Origin: Aeromicrobium flavum
GTDB taxonomy: Bacteria; Actinomycetota; Actinomycetes; Propionibacteriales; Nocardioidaceae
DNA length: 64,000 nt
NCBI RefSeq assembly: GCF_007992115.1
Contig: NZ_BJZQ01000001.1
Coordinates: forward strand, 124,001-188,000
Reading direction: 5' to 3'
The notes below the pieces were generated by a model. The model did not search any database. It was not told the origin of the DNA and saw only the letters and a list, made by a program, of their open reading frames with translations. This document shows positions 28,188 through 35,123 of this stretch, in pieces; the stretch's first letter is position 1, and the number at the start of each line of letters is the position of its first letter. The translations under genes were made by a program, and so were the position numbers.

Positions 28188-29156
28188 ATGGCCATCCTGG
28201 TGACCGGCGGCGCCGGCTACATCGGTGCCCACGTCGTCCGAGCGCTCGAGCGAGCCGGTCTGGAGTCGGTCGTCGTCGACGACCTCTCCAGCGGCCATCG
28301 GGAGTTCGTGCGGCCCGAGGTGCCCTTCCTCGATCTGAACGTGCTGCATGCGAAGCAACTCGTCGAGCAGCTGTCCGAGCACCACATCGAGGCGGTCATC
28401 CACCTCGCGGCGTTCAAGTACGCCGGGGTGTCGGTCGAGCAGCCGGTGCACACGTGGCGCCAGAACGTCGGTGGCACCCTGAGCCTGCTGCGCGCGATGG
28501 AGCACCTCGACGTCGACGCGATCGTCTTCTCCAGCTCGGCCGCGGTCTACGGCACGACGGACGTCCCGCTCGTCACCGAGGACACCCCGACCCGGCCCGA
28601 GTCGCCGTACGGCGAGTCCAAGCTGGTGGGGGAGTGGATGATCCGCGACCAGGGCGTCGCCACGGGCCTGCGCCACACGTCGCTGCGGTACTTCAACGTG
28701 GTCGGCTCGGGTGAGCCCGACCTGTACGACTCCAGCCCGCACAACCTCTTCCCGCTCGTGATCCGCGCGCTCAGCCAGGGGCACCGGCCGCGCATCTTCG
28801 GCGACGACTACGCCACCGCGGACGGCACCTGCGTGCGCGACTACGTGCACGTCGCCGACCTGGCCGAGGCGCACGTCGTGGCGGTCCGCCGGCTGCTGGA
28901 GGGCCGCGAGCTGGAGCCGGTCTACAACCTCGGCAGCGGCGACGGCGTCTCGGTACGGCAGATCATGCAGGCGGTGGCCGATGCCACGGGCGTCGACTTC
29001 GAGCCCGAGGTCCTGGGACGGCGCCCGGGCGACCCCGCCCGCATCGTGGCGTCGGGCGAGCGCGCGACGCGCGACCTGGACTGGCGCATGCGGCACACGC
29101 TCGACGACATGGTCGCCAGCGCCTGGCAGGCCCGGCCCGCCGACCCGACGGACTGA
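28188..29156 (+). CDS. galE: UDP-glucose 4-epimerase (GalE-type SDR)
   Basis: 322-residue extended short-chain dehydrogenase. The NAD-binding TGGAGYIGAHV is at the N-terminus, the catalytic Ser lies in SSSAAVYGTTD, and the Tyr-x-x-x-Lys pair is in SPYGESK; LRYFNVVGSGEPDLYDSSP and the nucleotide-sugar segment DYATADGTCVRDYVHVADLA are typical of GalE. It interconverts UDP-Glc and UDP-Gal for surface polysaccharides. There are no other Leloir genes nearby, so a UDP-GlcNAc or other substrate cannot be excluded. Confidence 0.9.
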   Translation: MAILVTGGAGYIGAHVVRALERAGLESVVVDDLSSGHREFVRPEVPFLDLNVLHAKQLVEQLSEHHIEAVIHLAAFKYAGVSVEQPVHTWRQNVGGTLSLLRAMEHLDVDAIVFSSSAAVYGTTDVPLVTEDTPTRPESPYGESKLVGEWMIRDQGVATGLRHTSLRYFNVVGSGEPDLYDSSPHNLFPLVIRALSQGHRPRIFGDDYATADGTCVRDYVHVADLAEAHVVAVRRLLEGRELEPVYNLGSGDGVSVRQIMQAVADATGVDFEPEVLGRRPGDPARIVASGERATRDLDWRMRHTLDDMVASAWQARPADPTD

Positions 29157-29166
29157 GCCCGACGGA

Positions 29167-29853
29167 TCAGACCCGGCGAAGGACGGCGGTGACCTTGCCG
29201 ATGATCTGGGCGTCGGTGCCGTCGATCGGGTCGTAGGCGGGGTTCTGCGGGAGCAGCCACACCTGGCCGTCGCGACGGCTGAGCGTCTTGACCGTCGCCT
29301 CGCCGTCGATCATCGCGGCGACCATCTCGCCGTTCTCGGCCACCTGCTGCTGGCGGATCACGACGTAGTCGCCGTCGCAGACGGCCGCGTCGACCATCGA
29401 GTCGCCCTTGACCTCGAGCAGGAAGAGGGTGCCGTCGCCGACCAGCGAGCGGGGGAGCGGCATGACCTCCTCGACGCGCTGCTCGGCCAGGATCGGGCCA
29501 CCGGCCGCGATGCGTCCCACCACCGGCACGTAGGCCGGCTCGGGCACGGCGTCGCCGCTGCCGGTCTCGTCGTGCTCGACGGGTCGGCTGCGCATGGCGG
29601 GCTTGGAGTCGGGCAGGTAGATCTCCAGCGCGCGGGGGCGGTTCGGGTCGCGGCGGATGAAGCCCTTGCGCTCGAGCATGCGCAGCTGGTGCGAGACCGA
29701 GGACGTGCTGGCGAGCTCGCACGCGGCGCCGACCTCGCGCATGCTGGGCGGGTAGCCGTGCGACTCGATGTGCTCCTTGAGGAACACCAGGATGCGTCGT
29801 TGCCGCTTGGTCAGCCCGGTCAGGTCGACCGGTTCGTCCAGGTTCTCGCTCAT
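29167..29853 (-). CDS. lexA: SOS repressor LexA
   Basis: 228 residues. The N-terminal winged helix spans about residues 13-80 with recognition segment [11 protein letters not shown]. The S24 peptidase domain has the Ala-Gly self-cleavage site A117-G118 (RIAAGGP), nucleophile S152 (GDSMVDA) and general-base K189 (ATVKTL). It represses DNA-damage genes until RecA-stimulated autocleavage. ATG 29853 follows a TACGGT -10 by 6 nt (leaderless). An SOS box covers the -35, so it should repress itself. Confidence 0.97.
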   Translation of the reverse strand: MSENLDEPVDLTGLTKRQRRILVFLKEHIESHGYPPSMREVGAACELASTSSVSHQLRMLERKGFIRRDPNRPRALEIYLPDSKPAMRSRPVEHDETGSGDAVPEPAYVPVVGRIAAGGPILAEQRVEEVMPLPRSLVGDGTLFLLEVKGDSMVDAAVCDGDYVVIRQQQVAENGEMVAAMIDGEATVKTLSRRDGQVWLLPQNPAYDPIDGTDAQIIGKVTAVLRRV

Positions 29854-29859
29854 GCCACG

Positions 29860-29888
29860 ACCGTAGTGCCGACGGGGCCCGGGATCAA
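29860..29888 (-). promoter_or_regulatory. lexA promoter
   Basis: Minus strand: -35 TTGATC (29888 to 29883), 17-nt spacer, -10 TACGGT (29865 to 29860), then 6 nt to the lexA ATG. The layout is textbook and leaderless. Confidence 0.65.
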
Positions 29889-29900
29889 ACAGGTGTTCGA
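29885..29900. promoter_or_regulatory. LexA box (SOS box) at lexA
   Basis: TCAAACAGGTGTTCGA matches the actinobacterial SOS-box consensus TCGAACN4GTTCGA with one mismatch. It overlaps the -35 of lexA and lies 27 nt before the -10 of the divergent gene at 29940, so it may control both. Confidence 0.75.
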
Positions 29901-29926
29901 TACGGCGTGTCCCGCGCTTCGTGTCC

Positions 29927-29932
29927 TAGGCT
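29927..29932 (+). promoter_or_regulatory. -10 hexamer of the gene at 29940
   Basis: TAGGCT, 7 nt before GTG 29940; leaderless start predicted. Confidence 0.6.
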
Positions 29933-29939
29933 GGGGCGC

Positions 29940-30248
29940 GTGAGCTACGTGGTGGTGGGAACCCGAGACGGTGACGGCTGGAAGGTCGACGTGTCCGGCG
30001 TCGGGTCGGGGTCCGCCTCCGACCTCACCCGGGTCGAGGCGTCGGCGCGTGAGGTGCTGCGCGACCACGGCGTCGCCGACCACGCCACCGTCGACCTGCA
30101 GCTGCTGCTGCCGGACTTCGAGGTCGACCTCGACCAGAGCGGCGTCCCGCGGCACGGCCTGGGCCCGGTCGAGCTGATCAGCGGCCTGATCGCGCTCGTG
30201 GTCGTGGTGGGCGCCATCGCGTTCCTGCTCGGACGCGCCCTGTCCTGA
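29940..30248 (+). CDS. Small single-TM protein divergent from lexA
   Basis: 102 residues. The N-terminal 80 form a small soluble domain (SYVVVGTRDGDGWKVDVSG, then ASDLTRVEASAREVLRDHG and VDLQLLLPDFEVDLD), and a C-terminal helix (LISGLIALVVVVGAIAFLLG) anchors it. The GWKVDVSGVG...T.V...EA start resembles HicB-like domains fused to a membrane anchor, only loosely. GTG 29940 is preferred to ATG 29907 because of the -10 spacing. The shared SOS box upstream raises the possibility of damage induction. Function unknown. Confidence 0.75.
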   Translation: MSYVVVGTRDGDGWKVDVSGVGSGSASDLTRVEASAREVLRDHGVADHATVDLQLLLPDFEVDLDQSGVPRHGLGPVELISGLIALVVVVGAIAFLLGRALS

Positions 30249-30257
30249 GCCGGTCGC

Positions 30258-31184
30258 TCAGCGCTCGAGGCGCTCGTCCAGCTCGGCGTTGAACCGGTCC
30301 AGTCCGGTGGCCAACTCGGCCTCCTGGGAGCGCCGGCGCGCCAGCGCCTCGTCCTCGGAGAGCGTCTCGCGGGTGACGATGTGCTCCCGCGCCGCCTCGA
30401 CGCAGGCGCCGAGCAGGATCGCGTACATCCCGATCCACAGCCACAGCAGCAGGACGACGACCCCGGCCAGCGCTCCGTACGTCTTGGAGTAGTTGCCGAA
30501 CAGGTCGACATAGAGGGAGAAGCCGACCGACACGAGCAGCCACAGGGCGGCGGCGATGACCACGCCCCGCGTGACGATGCCGTGGGCCGACGGCCGGTCC
30601 GGTGCCACGCGGTACAGGATGCCGATGGCCACGACGATCCCGCCGGCCAGCACCACCCACCGCAGGACGTTCGCCAGCAGGCGCATCCCGGGCACGACGT
30701 CGATCATGTTGAGCACGACCGGGACCACCGCGACGAGCGAGATCGCGACCAACCCGAACACGACGGCGGCCACCGTCAGGCCCAGGGCGAGCGCCTTCCG
30801 CGCGACGAACGAGCGCGCGTCCTCGAGTCCGTAGAGCTGGTTGATCGCCGTGACGAGGTTGCCGACACCGCCGGAGGCGGCGTAGACCGCGAGCAGGATC
30901 GCGACGGCCGCGCCGAGTCCGAGCGACCCCGAGGGCGCCGAGGTCAGCTGCTCGAGCTGGCCGTTGACCAGCGAGGCCGCGTCGGCGGGCAGGGCCTCGG
31001 AGATGCGCTCGGTCTGGTCGGCCACCGTGGCCGGGTCGGCGACCAGTCCGTAGATCGACACCGCCGCGATCAGGGCGGGGAACAGGGACGTGAAGAGGTA
31101 GAAGGCGACGCCCGCCGCGAGGAGCGGCGCCTGGCGCGCCGAGGCCTGGCGCCACGCGGTGACGGCGGTGCGAACGATCGACAT
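30258..31184 (-). CDS. YihY/BrkB-family membrane protein
   Basis: 308-residue polytopic protein with six or seven helices. Family marks: LLAAGVAFYLFTSLFPALIA near the N-terminus, the SGGVGNLVTAINQLYGLEDARSF segment, and YGALAGVVVLLLWLWIGMYA followed by GACVEAAREH. YihY/BrkB proteins (once misnamed RNase BN) have no agreed function. ATG 31184 follows a TAGCGT -10 by 6 nt. It lies between lexA and the LysM gene but reads on the lexA strand. Confidence 0.92.
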   Translation of the reverse strand: MSIVRTAVTAWRQASARQAPLLAAGVAFYLFTSLFPALIAAVSIYGLVADPATVADQTERISEALPADAASLVNGQLEQLTSAPSGSLGLGAAVAILLAVYAASGGVGNLVTAINQLYGLEDARSFVARKALALGLTVAAVVFGLVAISLVAVVPVVLNMIDVVPGMRLLANVLRWVVLAGGIVVAIGILYRVAPDRPSAHGIVTRGVVIAAALWLLVSVGFSLYVDLFGNYSKTYGALAGVVVLLLWLWIGMYAILLGACVEAAREHIVTRETLSEDEALARRRSQEAELATGLDRFNAELDERLER

Positions 31185-31190
31185 GCCCCG

Positions 31191-31196
31191 ACGCTA
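31191..31196 (-). promoter_or_regulatory. -10 hexamer of the YihY gene
   Basis: TAGCGT on the minus strand, 6 nt before ATG 31184; leaderless start predicted. Confidence 0.6.
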
Positions 31197-31251
31197 GCGG
31201 CGACCGGGGCGCCCCGCATGGCCGCCGTCGCCGCTCACGCGACACGCGGAT

Positions 31252-31267
31252 TCGAACACAATTTCGA
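31252..31267. promoter_or_regulatory. SOS-like box 1 upstream of the LysM gene
   Basis: TCGAACACAATTTCGA differs from TCGAACN4GTTCGA at one core position (T for G). It lies 108 nt before the LysM gene start and about 55 nt upstream of the YihY -10. Confidence 0.6.
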
Positions 31268-31301
31268 CAATGCTGGATTCTGTCGGAGGTGCGTCGTACA
31301 G

Positions 31302-31317
31302 TCGTTCATGTGTTCGA
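31302..31317. promoter_or_regulatory. SOS-like box 2 overlapping the LysM gene promoter
   Basis: TCGTTCATGTGTTCGA has a perfect right half (GTTCGA) and two mismatches on the left. A TACAGT hexamer at 31297-31302 abuts it, so a bound LexA would cover the start of transcription. Confidence 0.5.
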
Positions 31318-31374
31318 TAGAACATCTGATCGAATCGAACAGCACCGAACAGCCGCACTTCCCCGGAGGCCATC

Positions 31375-31776
31375 ATGAGCATCACCCTCGACCACACCCC
31401 GTTCCCGGTCATCGACCTGACGCGCCGTCCGGTCGTGACGCGCACGACCTACCGCGCCGGATCGACCACGCCCGCCGCGCCGCTGCGGCTCACGGGTCGG
31501 GGCCGGGTCGCGATCGTGGCCGTGGCGCTCGCGGTGATCAGCGCCGTGGTGATCGTCTTCGGCTCCGCCGTCGTCGCCACCGACACCGCGGCCGAGCCGG
31601 GGATCGTCACGACGGTCACCGTGCAGCCGGGCCAGACCCTGTGGAGCATCGCCGCCGAGGCGCGGCCCGATGCCGACATCCGCTCGACGGTGGACGAGAT
31701 CATCAAGCTCAACGCCCTCGAGGACGGCGCGTCGCTGCCCATCGGCACGACCCTGGCGGTTCCGGTCAACGACTGA
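31375..31776 (+). CDS. LysM-domain membrane protein, probable SOS cell-division inhibitor
   Basis: 133 residues: cytoplasmic N-terminus, one transmembrane helix (about 47-68, VAIVAVALAVISAVVIVFGSA) and an extracellular LysM domain (about 79-130, TVQPGQTLWSIAAEA ... IIKLNALEDGASLPIGTTLAVP). This is the architecture of YneA of Bacillus, DivS-type proteins of Corynebacterium and Rv2719c/ChiZ of mycobacteria, all encoded near lexA and SOS-induced to delay division. Two SOS-like boxes lie upstream. It also matches by position: lexA on one side and nrdR a few genes on the other. Functional assignment is inference. Confidence 0.85.
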   Translation: MSITLDHTPFPVIDLTRRPVVTRTTYRAGSTTPAAPLRLTGRGRVAIVAVALAVISAVVIVFGSAVVATDTAAEPGIVTTVTVQPGQTLWSIAAEARPDADIRSTVDEIIKLNALEDGASLPIGTTLAVPVND

Positions 31777-31793
31777 CCCCGCCCGCGCCCGCT

Positions 31794-31839
31794 CACGGCG
31801 CCCATCGATGCCTCGGGGAAGGGGCCGATGGGCGCCGTG
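31794..31839. terminator. Hairpin terminator after the LysM gene
   Basis: 14-bp perfect inverted repeat (31794-31807 and 31826-31839; arm starts CACGGCGCCC) with an 18-nt loop, 18 nt after the LysM gene stop. No T-run follows, as is common in actinobacteria. Confidence 0.65.
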
Positions 31840-31901
31840 TGCACTTTCCGGTGGTCGACACGTGTTCACCGCCACGTCGCCCCGGAGCGCTCACGACGGC
31901 G

Positions 31902-31907
31902 TACGGT
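31902..31907 (+). promoter_or_regulatory. -10 hexamer of the gene at 31939
   Basis: TACGGT about 32 nt before ATG 31939; the short leader carries a strong AGGAGGTG ribosome-binding site at 31928-31935. Confidence 0.45.
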
Positions 31908-31938
31908 GTGGGAAGACACCGATGTCAGGAGGTGCGCC

Positions 31939-32415
31939 ATGGCGATCGTCGCCCACGGCCACGAGATCCACGTGATGACCCGCTTCCGTGGACAGTTGCT
32001 GAGCCGAGCCGCCGTCCTGCTGGCCGCCAGCGCCCTGACCTGGCTGCTGCCCGAGCGTGCCGGTGCCCAGCACGTCGACGCGCCCTCCCGCTGGATCGGC
32101 GGTGCCGTCACCGAGGTCCACCCGGCTGCGGCGGGCGCCCTGCTGCTGACGCTGGTCGCCGCCGGCTTCGGCTGGCAGCGAGTGCGTCCGGCCGACATGG
32201 GCGCCCTCGCCTGGGTGGTGGCAGGGGGAGTGCTCGGGTTCGTGTCCCTGGCCCTGGTCCTGCTCGTCGGCTCGGGTGAAGGACCGGTCTACTGGTGGCT
32301 CGGCGCCGGCGTGGTCGTCACGTCGATGACGCTGCAGGTGCTGGCCGCGCTCGCGGGGCACGCCCTCGCCGTCGCGGTGGCCCGGCGCTCCGCCCCCGCG
32401 GATCAGGCCGACTGA
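31939..32415 (+). CDS. Hypothetical four-helix membrane protein
   Basis: 158 residues with four hydrophobic segments: AAVLLAASALTWLLPERAG, HPAAAGALLLTLVAAGFGW, MGALAWVVAGGVLGFVSLAL and a C-terminal WWLGAGVVVTSMTLQVLAAL. No recognised family. The AGGAGGTG site fixes ATG 31939; another Met lies 12 residues in. It ends 2 nt before a very long terminator hairpin shared with dps. Confidence 0.7.
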   Translation: MAIVAHGHEIHVMTRFRGQLLSRAAVLLAASALTWLLPERAGAQHVDAPSRWIGGAVTEVHPAAAGALLLTLVAAGFGWQRVRPADMGALAWVVAGGVLGFVSLALVLLVGSGEGPVYWWLGAGVVVTSMTLQVLAALAGHALAVAVARRSAPADQAD

Positions 32416-32417
32416 CG

Positions 32418-32481
32418 CCCACGCTCCGAACGACGAACGACCCGGTCCGTGGACCGGGTCGTTCGTCGTTCGGAGCGTGGG
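32418..32481. terminator. 31-bp perfect inverted repeat, bidirectional terminator
   Basis: Arms 32418-32448 and 32451-32481 are exactly complementary over 31 bp with only 2 nt (GT) between them. It fills the gap between two convergent stop codons. Each arm contains GAACGAC repeated twice. Most natural reading: a bidirectional terminator; a protein-binding palindrome is possible. Confidence 0.8.
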
Positions 32482-32483
32482 GA

Positions 32484-32990
32484 TCAGCCCTTGAGCTGAC
32501 CGCCCGCGCTCTCCAGGTGCGCGCGCACGAACCAGTGGAACAGCTCGAGCGTCTTGATCTGGCCGATGATCATGTCCTCGGTGACGGGGTCGAGGTCCGC
32601 CACGGCCTCCTGGGCCTTGCGATGGTCGTCGATCAGGCCGACGTACACCGCGTCGAGCGCCTTCAGGTGCTCGGTGGTGGTGGCGCGACCGAGGGGGTAG
32701 TCGTCCCACGAGCGGCCGTCGACGATCGCCTTCGGCGTGCCCAGGGGCTCGCTGCCCAGCGTCGCGATGCGCTCAGCGGTCTCGTCGACCATGTCGCGCA
32801 CCTCGACGACGTGCGGATCGATCATCTCGTGCACGGCGATGAAGTGGGGACCCACGACGTTCCAGTGCACGTGCTTGAGGGTGAGCATGAGGTCGTTGAG
32901 TGCGTTCAGGCGGTCCTGGAGCGTCTTCGCGAGGCTCTCGCCGTCGGCGATCTCCAGACCGGGAACCGTGTACTTGGGTTTGGTGGCCAT
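32484..32990 (-). CDS. dps: Dps-family ferritin-like DNA protection protein
   Basis: 168 residues, four-helix bundle of the Dps type, forming a dodecamer that oxidises and stores iron and shields DNA. The ferroxidase ligands line up with E. coli Dps (H51, H63, D67, D78, E82): here H42, H54, D58, D69 and E73. The C-terminus has ELFHWFVRAHLE. ATG 32990 is preceded by TACGGT at 6 nt, and the spacer itself reads GGAGGC, so leaderless and Shine-Dalgarno readings overlap. Confidence 0.94.
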   Translation of the reverse strand: MATKPKYTVPGLEIADGESLAKTLQDRLNALNDLMLTLKHVHWNVVGPHFIAVHEMIDPHVVEVRDMVDETAERIATLGSEPLGTPKAIVDGRSWDDYPLGRATTTEHLKALDAVYVGLIDDHRKAQEAVADLDPVTEDMIIGQIKTLELFHWFVRAHLESAGGQLKG

Positions 32991-32996
32991 GCCTCC

Positions 32997-33002
32997 ACCG
33001 TA
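32997..33002 (-). promoter_or_regulatory. -10 hexamer of dps
   Basis: TACGGT on the minus strand, 6 nt before ATG 32990. Confidence 0.5.
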
Positions 33003-33044
33003 GGGGGGCGTGCCGCCCTCGCAACCGCAGCAGGTGTGACCTGC

Positions 33045-34160
33045 TCAACGCTCCGTGTCGCCGCGGAGGCGAGCGTGTTCCTGGGCGCCGCGTACGCGGG
33101 CCACGGCCGCCGTCCACGCCCGCTCGGCCTCCTCGGTGCGGCCCAACCGCGCCAGCAGGTCGGCGCGGGTGGCGTGGAACAGGTGGTCGTCGAGGGGCAG
33201 TCGCTCGACCGCATGGAGCGCCGTCTCGGCGCCGTGCACCTCGGCGACCGTCATCGCCCGGGAGAGCGCCACGGCGTCGGTGGGCGCCACCTGCATCAGC
33301 TGGTCGTGCAGGGCCAGGATCCGGTCCCAGTCCGTGTCGGCCGCCTCCGTCGCCGTGACGTGGGCCGCCTGGATCGAGGCCCGCAGCTGGTAGGGACCGG
33401 AGCGGTTCTCGCGCATGCTGCCGCGCAGCAGGAACAGTCCCTCGGCGATCTCGTCGCCGTGCCACAGCGAGCGGTCCTGCAGACCGAGCGGCACCATGGT
33501 CCCGTCGTCGGCCTGGCGGGCGTCGCGCCGGGCGCGCGTCAGCAGCATGATCGCCAGCAGGGCGCGCGGCTCGGCCTCACCGGGGAACATCTCGAGGATC
33601 ACGCGGGCCATCTCGCTGGCCTCCAGGGGCAGGTCGGCCCCGCAGTGGGGGTGCACGATGCCGTCGTCGAAGACCAGCATGAGGACGTCGAGCACGCGCC
33701 CCAGCCGCTCGGGACGGTCCTCCGGCGCCATCGGCTCGCGCAGCCAGGCGCCGGCCCGGTGCTGCGACCACGTGAGCCGCCGCTCCATCGTCTCGTCGGG
33801 CACGGAGAACGCGCACGCGATCTCGTCCGTCGGCAGGCCGCCCGCGACGCTCATCAGCAGGGCGATCCGCGCGGCCTCGGGCAACGACCCGTGGCAGCAC
33901 GCCGACAGCAGGACCAGGGCCTCGTCCGACTCGTCCGGCGCGAGCGCCGGGGGATCGGACGGCTGGTCCGCGGCCTCCCACGCGTGGCGCAGCAGGGGCG
34001 TGACGGGATCGGTGCGCAGGTCGACGTCGTCGCGCACGAGGCGGGTGAGCGCCTCGTCGACGGCGGCGCTCGCAGCGGACAGGTCGCCCGAGCGCACGGC
34101 CAGGGCGGCCAGGGTGCGCAGGCGAGCCGAACGCAGTTCGCGGGGGAGGGTCGAGGTCAT
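33045..34160 (-). CDS. SigG-like (COG4941) sigma-factor-related protein with degenerate region 2
   Basis: 371 residues. The C-terminal part fits the COG4941 group (ECF sigma factor plus TPR-like domain): LVLLSACCHGSLPEAARIALLMSVAGGLPTDEIA (region 4), then VLDVLMLVFDDG, LAIMLLTRARRDAR, GPYQLRASIQAAHV, DWDRILALHDQL and LLARLGRTEEAERAW. The N-terminal 90 residues are short and lack the usual -10-recognition helix with its Arg-rich RRRAID stretch. It may be a truncated or non-promoter-binding derivative. ATG 34160 overlaps the stop of a 12-codon ORF with a strong ribosome-binding site. Confidence 0.75.
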   Translation of the reverse strand: MTSTLPRELRSARLRTLAALAVRSGDLSAASAAVDEALTRLVRDDVDLRTDPVTPLLRHAWEAADQPSDPPALAPDESDEALVLLSACCHGSLPEAARIALLMSVAGGLPTDEIACAFSVPDETMERRLTWSQHRAGAWLREPMAPEDRPERLGRVLDVLMLVFDDGIVHPHCGADLPLEASEMARVILEMFPGEAEPRALLAIMLLTRARRDARQADDGTMVPLGLQDRSLWHGDEIAEGLFLLRGSMRENRSGPYQLRASIQAAHVTATEAADTDWDRILALHDQLMQVAPTDAVALSRAMTVAEVHGAETALHAVERLPLDDHLFHATRADLLARLGRTEEAERAWTAAVARVRGAQEHARLRGDTER

Positions 34161-34195
34161 CGTGTCGTCGCGCTGTCCGGGCGTGCGGTGGACAT
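34157..34195 (-). CDS. 12-codon upstream ORF coupled to the SigG-like gene (uncertain)
   Basis: Product MSTARPDSATTR. A GAGAGGAG ribosome-binding site (34208 to 34201) sits 5 nt before its ATG 34195, and its TGA overlaps the ATG of the SigG-like gene (ATGA). The sigma-like ORF has no ribosome-binding site of its own, so translation probably passes through this peptide. It could alternatively be the last trace of a lost upstream gene. Confidence 0.45.
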   Translation of the reverse strand: MSTARPDSATTR

Positions 34196-34376
34196 GGCGA
34201 CTCCTCTCGGTCCGGGGCGACGGTGTGGTCTGGCGGTGGTCCATGGGGTGACCCCTCGATGGTCGCCGACACGCCCGCACTTCGCGACTCGACGGGAGGC
34301 GACCCCCCGCTGACCTGCGGAAACAGGGCGGGCGGAGGGGACGGATGGGATTCTGTCGGACTTCTTTGCGAAGTTG

Positions 34377-34405
34377 TTGCTTACCGTCGGGGAGCCACGT
34401 ACAGT
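34377..34405 (+). promoter_or_regulatory. nrdR-nrdJ promoter
   Basis: -35 TTGCTT (34377-34382), 17-nt spacer, -10 TACAGT (34400-34405). It is the most canonical housekeeping promoter in the window. Transcription would begin near 34412, leaving a leader of about 143 nt. The rest of the 394-nt gap upstream (34161-34376) shows only the mini-ORF and no other gene. Confidence 0.7.
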
Positions 34406-34407
34406 AA

Positions 34408-34423
34408 CCACTACATCTAGTAG
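34408..34423. promoter_or_regulatory. Candidate NrdR box
   Basis: CCACTACATCTAGTAG matches 12 of 16 positions of an ACACTATATCTAGTGT-type NrdR box (consensus from memory). It straddles the predicted start point, as expected for a repressor. A weaker palindromic stretch (ACATATAGGT, 34444-34453) lies about three helical turns downstream and could be the paired box. Confidence 0.5.
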
Positions 34424-34554
34424 TTACACAGATGTGATTCTCCACATATAGGTCCACAGGCGGACCGGTGTTACCCACACGATGACCGGAGATGTCCACA
34501 TTCCGTCCCCAGATCCATCCACGGGGCGGATTCGGCCCGAGGCGAGGAGGAAAG

Positions 34555-35061
34555 ATGCACTGCCCGTTCTGCAAGCACACCGACACGCGCGTGCTCGACT
34601 CGCGGGTGGCCGACGAGGGCGGCTCGATCCGCCGCCGCCGCGCGTGCTCGCAGTGCGAGAAGCGCTTCACCACGATCGAGCAGATGCAGCTCATGGTGGT
34701 CAAGCGCTCCGGCGCCACCGAGCCGTTCGTCCGCGAGAAGGCCGTCGCCGGCGTCGCCAAGGCCTGCAAGGGACGTCCGGTCTCCACCGACGACCTGGCG
34801 TGCCTGGGCCAGCAGGTCGAGGACACCCTGCGTGCCTCCGGCCAGGCCGAGATCAACACCCAGGACATCGGGATGGCGATCCTCGAGCCCCTGCGGGCCC
34901 TCGACGAGGTCGCCTACCTGCGCTTCGCGTCCGTCTACAAGTCCTTCGACTCGGCCGACGACTTCGTCGCCGAGATCGCCGGTCTGCTGGCCGACCAGGC
35001 CGACATCACCCAGGTGCTCGACCCCTCGTCGCAGCGCCCCACTCCCGGCGCCGGGTCCTGA
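34555..35061 (+). CDS. nrdR: Transcriptional repressor NrdR
   Basis: 168 residues. N-terminal zinc ribbon [17 protein letters not shown] ... [15 protein letters not shown] with four Cys ligands, then an ATP-cone domain (about residues 46-136) that senses ATP/dATP. It represses ribonucleotide reductase genes when dATP is high. A GAGGAGG ribosome-binding site fixes ATG 34555. It is 62 nt from nrdJ, the usual nrdR-nrdJ pair, and a candidate NrdR box covers the promoter, so autoregulation is likely. Confidence 0.97.
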   Translation: MHCPFCKHTDTRVLDSRVADEGGSIRRRRACSQCEKRFTTIEQMQLMVVKRSGATEPFVREKAVAGVAKACKGRPVSTDDLACLGQQVEDTLRASGQAEINTQDIGMAILEPLRALDEVAYLRFASVYKSFDSADDFVAEIAGLLADQADITQVLDPSSQRPTPGAGS

Positions 35062-35123
35062 CCGACCCCTCGCCCCACGCACGACACACCCACCACGCAG
35101 CACCACCACGACAGGAGCACCAC

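Noticed and set aside
34412-34554. Cobalamin riboswitch in the nrdR-nrdJ leader
   Set aside because: The leader is long enough to raise the idea, but I could not identify the conserved B12-box sequence. A covariance-model search would settle it.
34161-34868. Extension of the SigG-like protein across the nrdR promoter region
   Set aside because: The extra residues are unlike sigma region 2 and would overlap the nrdR promoter and gene; ATG 34160 fits better.
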